A stretch of DNA of 8,316 nucleotides from Ignavibacteriales bacterium (GTDB taxonomy: Bacteria; Bacteroidota; Ignavibacteria; UBA10030; SZUA-254): positions 1 to 8,316 of the forward strand of contig JACQYX010000020.1 of the NCBI GenBank assembly GCA_016207985.1, written 5' to 3'. The position numbers were made by a program, and so were the translations under genes. The notes beneath the pieces are model-generated. The model saw only the letters and a program-made list of their open reading frames with translations, searched no databases and had not been told where the DNA came from. Positions 1 to 5,042 of the stretch are shown piece by piece; within the stretch, counting starts at the first letter, position 1, and each line of letters starts with the position of its first letter.

Positions 1-114
1 AAAAATTTTACCTGATTCTGTCAAAAGTGCAGCACCAATACGTAACTTTGAGTAGGGAGAATAAGATCTTCGTTTTGCATCTTTCGCTGCCCTGATTAAT
101 TTTTTGTACAACAC
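1..114 (-). CDS. cdd: Cytidine deaminase, N-terminal part (runs off left edge)
   Basis: Reading the minus strand from 114 to 1 gives 38 residues beginning (M)LYKKLIRAAKDAKRRSYSPY and continuing to GAALLTESGKIF. This matches the N-terminus of short bacterial cytidine deaminases, including the YxPYSxxxxGAAL block that lines the nucleoside pocket. The family hydrolyses cytidine and deoxycytidine to uridine and deoxyuridine with a catalytic zinc, in cytosolic pyrimidine salvage. The zinc-binding HAE/CAE and PCxxC segments would lie beyond the left edge and are not visible. The start is taken as GTG at 112-114, because it gives the same distance to the PYS motif as in the Bacillus enzyme as I recall it, and a GGA lies a few bases upstream. 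TTG at 109-111 is the alternative, and an in-frame TAA lies further upstream. The gene is divergent from the PASTA gene. Family assignment is good; intactness cannot be judged. Confidence 0.85.
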   Translation of the reverse strand, partial: MLYKKLIRAAKDAKRRSYSPYSKLRIGAALLTESGKIF

Positions 115-144
115 AGAATTCCAATATATGATGAAAGTACGCAA

Positions 145-173
145 AATATAGAAAAATTAAGGATGAGAAGCAA
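145..173 (-). promoter_or_regulatory. Candidate sigma70-type promoter for cdd
   Basis: On the minus strand TTGCTT (173-168) is followed by a 17-base spacer and TATATT (150-145). Transcription would start near 138, giving a leader of about 24 bases before the GTG start. The same pair of hexamers with the same spacing recurs upstream of the Lrp-family gene. The region is AT-rich, so chance matches are possible. Confidence 0.4.
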
Positions 174-176
174 GAT

Positions 177-205
177 TTGAAGTTTTGATAAGTATTTCAT
201 ATATT
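177..205 (+). promoter_or_regulatory. Candidate promoter for the PASTA-rpe unit
   Basis: TTGAAG (177-182), a 17-base spacer and TATATT (200-205) form a plausible -35/-10 pair. The start of transcription would fall near 212, only about 8 bases before the ATG at 220. That near-leaderless arrangement agrees with the lack of any Shine-Dalgarno sequence there. The -35 lies right beside the -35 of the divergent cdd promoter candidate, so the two would be back to back. Confidence 0.3.
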
Positions 206-219
206 TTTTTCAAATTATT

Positions 220-996
220 ATGACATCCAAATTTAAAAAATACCGAAACTCAACGAGTGCAAAAAGAGTTTTTTTCTTATTGGCATTCTTGTTAATTTTG
301 TTTTTCTTCTTTAATGATCTATTAATGCCATGGTATGTTAAAAGTGGTGGAATTGTTACCGTACCATCCGTCGTTGGCATGTCTTACGATAAAGCACAAC
401 TCATTCTAGACTCATTGGGATTTGAGACAAGAAAAGGAGACATCCGGCTTGATAGAGAGCGCCCTGCTGGAACAGTGATCATTCAAAATCCTATAGAAGG
501 TGTTGTTGTTAAAAAGGGAAGACGTATCTATTTAACCGTTAGTGGTGGTGAACAATTAGTTACGGTTCCGAATATCAGGGGAAGAACTTTACGCGATGCA
601 CGATTCAGATTGGAAAGAGAGGGTCTAAAACTTGGCGCCGTTGAATACGAATCGTCAGAAGAATTTCCACAAAATACGGTTATCGAACAGAAGATACCGC
701 CGAACACAAAAGTAAAACGAGATGTTTATGTATCCGTCGTTATAAGCCAAGGCTCGGTAGAAGAAAAAATAATCGTACCTGATGTTATAGGGAAAACACT
801 ATCTGATGCGAGTAAGATAATCATTTCCGCTGGTTTGAAAATCGGAAATATTACTTATATTCAATCATCTGATATTCTCCCGAATACTGTGGTCGATCAA
901 TATCCACGAGTGGGAGAAAAAGTTATTATGGATCAGGCAATCGATTTGATCATTATCGAAGGTGGTGAAAAAAAGAAAGATAATTTAGAATATTGA
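220..996 (+). CDS. Membrane-anchored protein with three PASTA domains
   Basis: The 258-residue product has a short basic N-terminus (KFKKYRN... SAKR), one hydrophobic segment at about residues 17-37 (VFFLLAFLLILFFFF), then three PASTA repeats at roughly 45-109, 113-178 and 184-249. Each repeat opens with a V-P-x-V/I-x-G-x-(S/T/L) type strand (TVPSVVGMS, TVPNIRGRT, IVPDVIGKT) and ends in a P-x-x-G/N-T-V block. The topology predicts a type II membrane protein with the repeats outside the cytoplasmic membrane. PASTA domains are known from Ser/Thr kinases and class B PBPs, where some bind peptidoglycan fragments. No kinase or transpeptidase domain is present, so this is a PASTA-only protein and its partner is unknown. 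It ends 12 bp before the rpe ATG, so the two are probably co-transcribed. There is no clear Shine-Dalgarno at the ATG. The domain call is firm; a cell-envelope role is inferred. Confidence 0.88.
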   Translation: MTSKFKKYRNSTSAKRVFFLLAFLLILFFFFNDLLMPWYVKSGGIVTVPSVVGMSYDKAQLILDSLGFETRKGDIRLDRERPAGTVIIQNPIEGVVVKKGRRIYLTVSGGEQLVTVPNIRGRTLRDARFRLEREGLKLGAVEYESSEEFPQNTVIEQKIPPNTKVKRDVYVSVVISQGSVEEKIIVPDVIGKTLSDASKIIISAGLKIGNITYIQSSDILPNTVVDQYPRVGEKVIMDQAIDLIIIEGGEKKKDNLEY

Positions 997-1008
997 GTGA
1001 TTAATAAC

Positions 1009-1665
1009 ATGATAAAAATTGCACCCTCTGTACTCTCAGCCGATTTTTCAATACTACGAAAACAGATCATATTATTGGAAAAGGGTGGAGCCGATTGGAT
1101 CCATTTAGATATTATGGATGGACATTTCGTTCCCAATTTAACTTTCGGCTCGTTGATTATTAAGTCGATTCGCTCGATAACAAAACTTCCTTTAGATGCT
1201 CATCTAATGGCTTATCATCCTGAGCGCTATATTGATGATTTTAAAAAAGCAGGAGTTGATCTATTTACAGTTCACATAGAAGCTTGTGTTCATCTTCATC
1301 GTGTGGTGCAGCGTATAAAAGAATCAGGAATGAAAGCAGGAGTGAGTCTCAATCCTTCTACGCCGGCGATATCTCTTAGAGAAATTATTCCATCAATAGA
1401 TCAGATATTGGTAATGACAGTCAATCCCGGATTCGGGGGGCAAAAATTCATTAAATCTACTCTTCGAAAAATTCGTGAAATCGCTATCATGATTGAATCA
1501 TCGAAACAAAATATCGAGCTTGAAGTCGATGGCGGTGTTGATGAAAAAAATGCGAAAGAGATCGTTAATGCCGGTGCAACAGTTCTTATCGCGGGATATT
1601 CCATCTTTTCAAAGAAGAACATTTCAATAGCAGTAAAAAACATCCGTATTGCTGCTACGAAATAA
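1009..1665 (+). CDS. rpe: Ribulose-phosphate 3-epimerase
   Basis: The 218-residue protein interconverts D-ribulose 5-phosphate and D-xylulose 5-phosphate in the pentose phosphate pathway, in the cytosol. It is a full-length TIM barrel opening with MIKIAPSVLSADF. Visible active-site elements are S10, the metal-ligand set H32/D34 (HLDIMDGHF), H65 (AHLM) and D174 (VDGGV), plus the phosphate-binding MTVNPGFGGQKF loop (136-147). The last phosphate loop reads AGYSIF (195-200), where many members have AGSAIF or AGSAVF, a mild departure. The ATG at 1009 is preferred over the in-frame GTG at 997. It reproduces the usual MIKxAPS N-terminus, and GAGTGA at 995-1000 sits 8 bases upstream as a ribosome-binding site. 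The gene follows the PASTA gene closely and is followed by a 128-bp regulatory gap. Confidence 0.95.
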   Translation: MIKIAPSVLSADFSILRKQIILLEKGGADWIHLDIMDGHFVPNLTFGSLIIKSIRSITKLPLDAHLMAYHPERYIDDFKKAGVDLFTVHIEACVHLHRVVQRIKESGMKAGVSLNPSTPAISLREIIPSIDQILVMTVNPGFGGQKFIKSTLRKIREIAIMIESSKQNIELEVDGGVDEKNAKEIVNAGATVLIAGYSIFSKKNISIAVKNIRIAATK

Positions 1666-1690
1666 AATCCGACATATCTAAAAATATTTC

Positions 1691-1719
1691 TTGCTTATTG
1701 TTTTAATATACCTTATATT
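1691..1719 (+). promoter_or_regulatory. Candidate promoter for the Lrp-family gene and glnA
   Basis: TTGCTT (1691-1696), 17 bases, then TATATT (1714-1719) has the same hexamers and spacing as the candidate cdd promoter on the other strand. The -10 element lies inside the first CCTTA-N5-TAAGG palindrome, so a protein bound there would block it, as expected for autorepression. Transcription would start near 1726, leaving a leader of about 68 bases that contains the other two sites. Confidence 0.35.
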
Positions 1720-1788
1720 CTAAGGCATTTATCATATTATACCTTATATACTTAGGTATATTCATTAATAACCTTAATACTCCTGGAT
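1709..1788 (+). promoter_or_regulatory. Three phased operator-like sites (probable Lrp-type autoregulatory sites)
   Basis: Three related 15-base sites lie immediately upstream of the Lrp-family gene. Site 1 is CCTTA-TATTC-TAAGG (1711-1725), a perfect interrupted palindrome. Site 2 is CCTTA-TATAC-TTAGG (1742-1756), and sites 1 and 2 are both preceded by TA. Site 3 is CCTTA-ATACT-CCTGG (1772-1786), with a good left half and a degenerate right half. Centres are 31 and 30 bp apart, close to three DNA turns, so all sites face the same side of the helix. Lrp/AsnC proteins are known to bind arrays of phased 15-bp palindromes as octamers and often control their own gene. That this regulator binds here is an inference. 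Confidence 0.6.
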
Positions 1789-1793
1789 TGGTC

Positions 1794-2255
1794 ATGTTAG
1801 ACGAAACTGATATTAAAATTTTGGAAATACTTCAAAACAATGGAAGGACCAGACGGAACGATCTGGCGGAAAAAGTAGGACTTTCGATACCATCTACAAG
1901 CGATAGATTACGAAAGCTCGAGGAAAGGGATTATATCTTAGGCTATGCAGCAATACTCAACGCCAAGCTGCTCGGAAAAGATATTACTGCATTTATTATG
2001 GTAAAGATCGATTCTTCGAAGCATTATCAGACATTTATAGACCATGCGAAAGCTAATGATGAGATACTCGAATGTCACGCGATTACAGGTGAGGGATCGC
2101 ACCTATTAAAAATCATGACGGAAAATACGACAGGGCTTGAACGGCTTCTTGCAAAGATTCAATCATGGACGGGAGTTACAGGTACAAGAACAAATTTAGT
2201 GTTATCGACCTCAAAAGAGACGACAAAAATAAAAATGTCAAATTTAAAACAATAG
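1794..2255 (+). CDS. Lrp/AsnC-family transcriptional regulator
   Basis: The 153-residue protein opens MLDETDIKILEILQNNGR, the standard start of the Lrp/AsnC family. A winged helix-turn-helix occupies about residues 3-60, with the HTH near 19-41 (RNDLAEKVGLSIPSTSDRLR). A RAM ligand-binding/oligomerisation domain follows at about 66-140. The RAM loop is ITGEGSHLLKI (97-107), with no acidic residue at the usual YDY position, so its effector cannot be guessed. The ATG at 1794 is chosen over the in-frame TTG at 1788 because it gives the family N-terminus. The gene lies directly downstream of three phased palindromic sites and 15 bp upstream of glnA. This suggests an autoregulated operon in which it also controls glutamine synthetase, possibly in response to an amino acid such as glutamine. 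Family is certain; ligand and target are inferred. Confidence 0.92.
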   Translation: MLDETDIKILEILQNNGRTRRNDLAEKVGLSIPSTSDRLRKLEERDYILGYAAILNAKLLGKDITAFIMVKIDSSKHYQTFIDHAKANDEILECHAITGEGSHLLKIMTENTTGLERLLAKIQSWTGVTGTRTNLVLSTSKETTKIKMSNLKQ

Positions 2256-2270
2256 ATTAAGATAGTAACA

Positions 2271-3608
2271 ATGACAAAACGAGATATTCTAAATCGAGTG
2301 AAGAAAGATAATGCTAAGTTCATTCAGCTTCAGTTCACTGATCTCAACGGGATTTTGAAAGGTGTTACAATCCCCGTTTCTAAACTTGATGATGCAATTG
2401 AGGATGGGATATGGTTCGATGGTTCCTCCGTCGAGGGTTTCACACGCATTTTTGAGAGCGATATGTATCTGAAGCTCGATTTGAATACATATGCAATTAT
2501 TCCATGGACAAAAAATAATTCATCACAGGCAATCGTTGGACGTTTTATGTGCGATGTATATATGCCAGATGGCTCTCCGTTCGAGGGCGATCCAAGGTAC
2601 ATCTTAACAAAACAGATTGAAAGAGTTAAAAAATTGGGATACATTTTTAATGTTGGTCCCGAACTTGAATTTTTCTTGTTCAAAAAAGAAAATGGTAAGC
2701 TTGAACCTCTTCCGCACGATAATGCAGGATATTTCGATCAAACGACTGACTTAGCCGTCGAAATTCGGCAGGAGATGACGACTGCTTTGCGAGATTTCGG
2801 TATCGATGTGGAAACTCTTCATCATGAAGTCGCAGTCGGTCAGCATGAGATAGATTTTCGCTATGCAGATGCACTTACTATTGCCGATCAAGCTACTACT
2901 TTTAAATTTACATTGAAGTGGATAGCCGCCCACCATAATCTACACGCTACATTCATGCCTAAACCGATTGCTGGTATCAATGGCTCTGGTATGCATGTGC
3001 ACCAAAGTATTTTCAATACGAAAGGTAAAAATTTATTCTTCGATCCGAAGGACGAATACCATCTTTCGAAGTTAGCGAAATATTTCATTCAGGGACAGCT
3101 TACTCACATCAAAGCTATGAATGCAATACTAAATCCGACAATCAATTCCTACAAGAGACTTGTTGTAGGCTATGAAGCACCTGTTTATATAGCATGGGGT
3201 CAAAGAAATCGTTCGGCATTGATACGAATCCCTCGATATACACCTGGAAGAGAGAAAGCAGTACGTGCTGAACTACGCTGCCCCGACCCGACTGCGAATC
3301 CTTATCTTGCTTTCGCCGTTATGATTGCTGCTGGACTTGACGGCATCCAAAAGAAAAATTTACCATCCAAACCAGTCGAAGAAAATATATATGAGTTTTC
3401 TGTTGAGGAGACGTCGAAACGAAACATCGATATCCTCCCGAGAGATATCACAGAATCGTTAAAATATGTAGAAAAAGATGAAGTGATTCGAGGGGCGCTC
3501 GGGGAATTTGCATTCCATAAATTTTATCAATTAAAAATGAAAGAATGGGAAAGCTATTGCCTCCAGGTAACACCTTGGGAGATCGATCAGTATTTAGAGA
3601 AATATTGA
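2271..3608 (+). CDS. glnA: Glutamine synthetase, type I (alpha subtype)
   Basis: The 445-residue enzyme makes glutamine from glutamate, ammonia and ATP, as a cytosolic dodecamer. The whole length aligns from memory with Bacillus-type GSI-alpha (about 444 residues). Visible elements are WFDGSS (48-53), the metal/substrate glutamates in GPELEFF (E131, E133) and HHEVAVGQHE (E186, E193), NGSGMH with H242, the flap glutamate in GYEAP (E302), and the NRSALIRIP arginines (314, 319). R59 in GFTRI sits where Bacillus GS has the arginine (R62) linked to feedback inhibition. The NLYDLPP adenylylation motif of the beta subtype is absent and the local sequence is ENIYEFSVEE, so adenylylation control is unlikely. 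It starts 15 bp after the Lrp-family gene, with only a weak purine stretch as ribosome-binding site. A 14-bp stem-loop covers its stop codon. Confidence 0.97.
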   Translation: MTKRDILNRVKKDNAKFIQLQFTDLNGILKGVTIPVSKLDDAIEDGIWFDGSSVEGFTRIFESDMYLKLDLNTYAIIPWTKNNSSQAIVGRFMCDVYMPDGSPFEGDPRYILTKQIERVKKLGYIFNVGPELEFFLFKKENGKLEPLPHDNAGYFDQTTDLAVEIRQEMTTALRDFGIDVETLHHEVAVGQHEIDFRYADALTIADQATTFKFTLKWIAAHHNLHATFMPKPIAGINGSGMHVHQSIFNTKGKNLFFDPKDEYHLSKLAKYFIQGQLTHIKAMNAILNPTINSYKRLVVGYEAPVYIAWGQRNRSALIRIPRYTPGREKAVRAELRCPDPTANPYLAFAVMIAAGLDGIQKKNLPSKPVEENIYEFSVEETSKRNIDILPRDITESLKYVEKDEVIRGALGEFAFHKFYQLKMKEWESYCLQVTPWEIDQYLEKY

Positions 3609-3613
3609 TCGAT
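3582..3613 (+). other. Strong stem-loop spanning the glnA stop codon
   Basis: ATCGATCAGTATTT (3582-3595) and AAATATTGATCGAT (3600-3613) are inverted repeats flanking a 4-base AGAG loop. All 14 positions pair in RNA, one of them as G-U. The TGA stop of glnA (3606-3608) lies in the 3' arm. No T-run follows on either strand, so it is not a classical intrinsic terminator. It may protect the glnA message end or separate glnA expression from the crotonase gene. Confidence 0.6.
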
Positions 3614-3638
3614 AAAGATATTGTCGCTCAACTAAAAT

Positions 3639-3667
3639 TTGAGATTTGAAAAGAAGTTTCTTATTTT
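3639..3667 (+). promoter_or_regulatory. Weak promoter candidate for the crotonase-apt pair
   Basis: TTGAGA (3639-3644) and TATTTT (3662-3667) are 17 bases apart. The start site would fall on or next to the ATG at 3675, giving a leaderless message. The -35 fits well and the -10 poorly. The -35 also overlaps the right arm of a small CTCAA-N7-TTGAG repeat (3627-3643). Read-through from glnA is an equally good explanation. Confidence 0.2.
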
Positions 3668-3674
3668 GTGATCC

Positions 3675-4457
3675 ATGAATTATACATCTCTACTTTGCTC
3701 GACTGAAAATCGGGTTGCAACTATTACCTTGAATCATCCAGAGCGCCGCAATGCCCTCGATGACGTGATGATTAACGAACTATTAGATGTGTTGACATCT
3801 GTCAATCGCAACACTCAATCGCGTGTCGTTGTAATAACTGGTGACGGCTCGGCATTTTGTGCCGGTATAGACTTGGATTATCTCCAGAAGTATTCTCAGA
3901 TGGGGCATGAAGAAAATTTAGAAGATGCTCGTAATCTAATGAAGATGTTGCTTCTTATCCATAATTTACGGAAGCCGGTAATAGCGATGGTAAATGGTCC
4001 TGCTTTAGGTGGTGGCTGTGGGATAGCTGCAGCATGTGATTTTGTTTTTGCCGGAAAAGAAAAAGCCAAGCTCGGTGTACCGGAAGTACGGCTTGGATTC
4101 ATTCCTGCAATAATTCTTTTCTATCTAATCAAGAGAATGGGTGAAGGTGCTGCGAGAGAGTTTACACTTCGCGGAGATATACTCGATGCAGGCAACGCTA
4201 AAACCAAGGGACTCGTCACGGAAGTTATTGAGGATGATCAACTAAAACAAAAAGTGTACGAGTTTGCTGAAACACTTGCCCGGACAACCAGCCCTGCTTC
4301 CATCACACTGACGAAAGATTTGTTCAATAGGTTCAACGAGATGAATGTTAAAGAGGCAATGGAGTACGCCGCAAACCTAAATGCACTTGTCCGTAAAACC
4401 GAAGACTTCAAAAAAGGAATTGATTCATTTTTAAAGAAAGAAAAATTAGAATGGTGA
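3675..4457 (+). CDS. Enoyl-CoA hydratase/isomerase (crotonase) family protein, methylglutaconyl-CoA hydratase-like
   Basis: The 260-residue crotonase-fold enzyme shows both oxyanion-hole segments, AFCAGIDL (60-67) and NGPALGGGCGIA (107-118). Of the two catalytic glutamates of classic enoyl-CoA hydratases only the second is present, E137 in VPEVRLG; the first position is G116 (GGGCG instead of GGGCE). The following stretch reads GFIPAIILFYLI rather than GxIPGxGGTQRL. As I recall, this combination resembles bacterial LiuC/GnyH-type 3-methylglutaconyl-CoA hydratases of leucine breakdown, so that is the best guess. Other acyl-CoA hydratases or isomerases remain possible. No further leucine-degradation gene lies in the window to support it. 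Start ATG 3675 has no obvious Shine-Dalgarno. The end overlaps apt by 7 bp, so the two are likely translationally coupled. Family is firm, substrate uncertain. Confidence 0.85.
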   Translation: MNYTSLLCSTENRVATITLNHPERRNALDDVMINELLDVLTSVNRNTQSRVVVITGDGSAFCAGIDLDYLQKYSQMGHEENLEDARNLMKMLLLIHNLRKPVIAMVNGPALGGGCGIAAACDFVFAGKEKAKLGVPEVRLGFIPAIILFYLIKRMGEGAAREFTLRGDILDAGNAKTKGLVTEVIEDDQLKQKVYEFAETLARTTSPASITLTKDLFNRFNEMNVKEAMEYAANLNALVRKTEDFKKGIDSFLKKEKLEW

Positions 4458-4987
4458 GACCATCAGATGATCTGCGAGATTCCATCCGCAACGTTCCCGA
4501 TTTTCCGAAGAGAGGTATCATCTTCCGTGACATAACGACATTACTGAAGGATAAGATCGCTTTTCAAAAAACAATAGAGATCTTCTATGATCGATTTAAA
4601 TCTTACGAGGTCGATAAAATTGTAAGTGTAGAATCGCGCGGTTTCATTTTTGGAAGTGCCTTGGCAAACCGGCTTTGTGTCGGTTTTATCCCTGTCCGTA
4701 AGCCCAATAAACTTCCTTCAAAAACCATCAGAGAAGAATATCAACTTGAATACGGAAAAGATGCTCTCGAGATTCATATGGATGCGATTCAGAAAGGAGA
4801 AAGGATTCTTATTGTGGATGATCTATTGGCTACGGGTGGAACAGTTCAGGCAACATGTAAACTCGTCGAGAAATTAGGTGGAGAGATTGTTGGATTAGCA
4901 TTCCTAATTGAATTATCTTTTCTTAAAGGGAGAGATAATCTTAAAGATTATAATGTGTATTCGATCATTCAATACGATAACGAGTGA
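4451..4987 (+). CDS. apt: Adenine phosphoribosyltransferase
   Basis: The 178-residue cytosolic enzyme converts adenine and PRPP to AMP and pyrophosphate in purine salvage. It has the type I PRTase PRPP-binding motif LIVDDLLATGGT (120-131, with the two aspartates at 123-124). It also has the APRT N-terminal signature VPDFPKRGIIFRDITTLL (15-32), the VSVESRGFIFG substrate loop (58-68), and the mobile catalytic loop around RKPNKLPSK to EYG (83-102). Length fits the family. The ATG lies inside the last codons of the upstream crotonase gene (overlap 4451-4457), suggesting coupled translation, although the two products share no obvious pathway. GTG at 4454 is a possible alternative start. The gene ends 55 bp from the convergent NRPS-like gene, with no recognisable terminator in the gap. 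Confidence 0.95.
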   Translation: MVRPSDDLRDSIRNVPDFPKRGIIFRDITTLLKDKIAFQKTIEIFYDRFKSYEVDKIVSVESRGFIFGSALANRLCVGFIPVRKPNKLPSKTIREEYQLEYGKDALEIHMDAIQKGERILIVDDLLATGGTVQATCKLVEKLGGEIVGLAFLIELSFLKGRDNLKDYNVYSIIQYDNE

Positions 4988-5042
4988 TTGATCTCAGGTA
5001 CTGCAACAGGCATTGAATACAATACGTCGTTTTTACCTACAT

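Noticed and set aside
997..1008. GTG start for rpe adding four residues
   Set aside because: The ATG at 1009 gives the family-typical MIKIAPS start and has GAGTGA 8 bases upstream.
4935..4951. Perfect 8-bp inverted repeat with a 1-base centre (ATAATCTT-A-AAGATTAT) inside apt
   Set aside because: It lies in conserved-length coding sequence. The 1-base centre cannot form a normal RNA hairpin loop and no T-run follows. AT-rich chance palindrome is the simplest reading.
4988..5042. Possible bidirectional terminator between the convergent apt and NRPS-like genes
   Set aside because: Only a weak AGGTA/TACCT pairing over a long loop is visible, and no GC-rich stem with a T-run on either strand.
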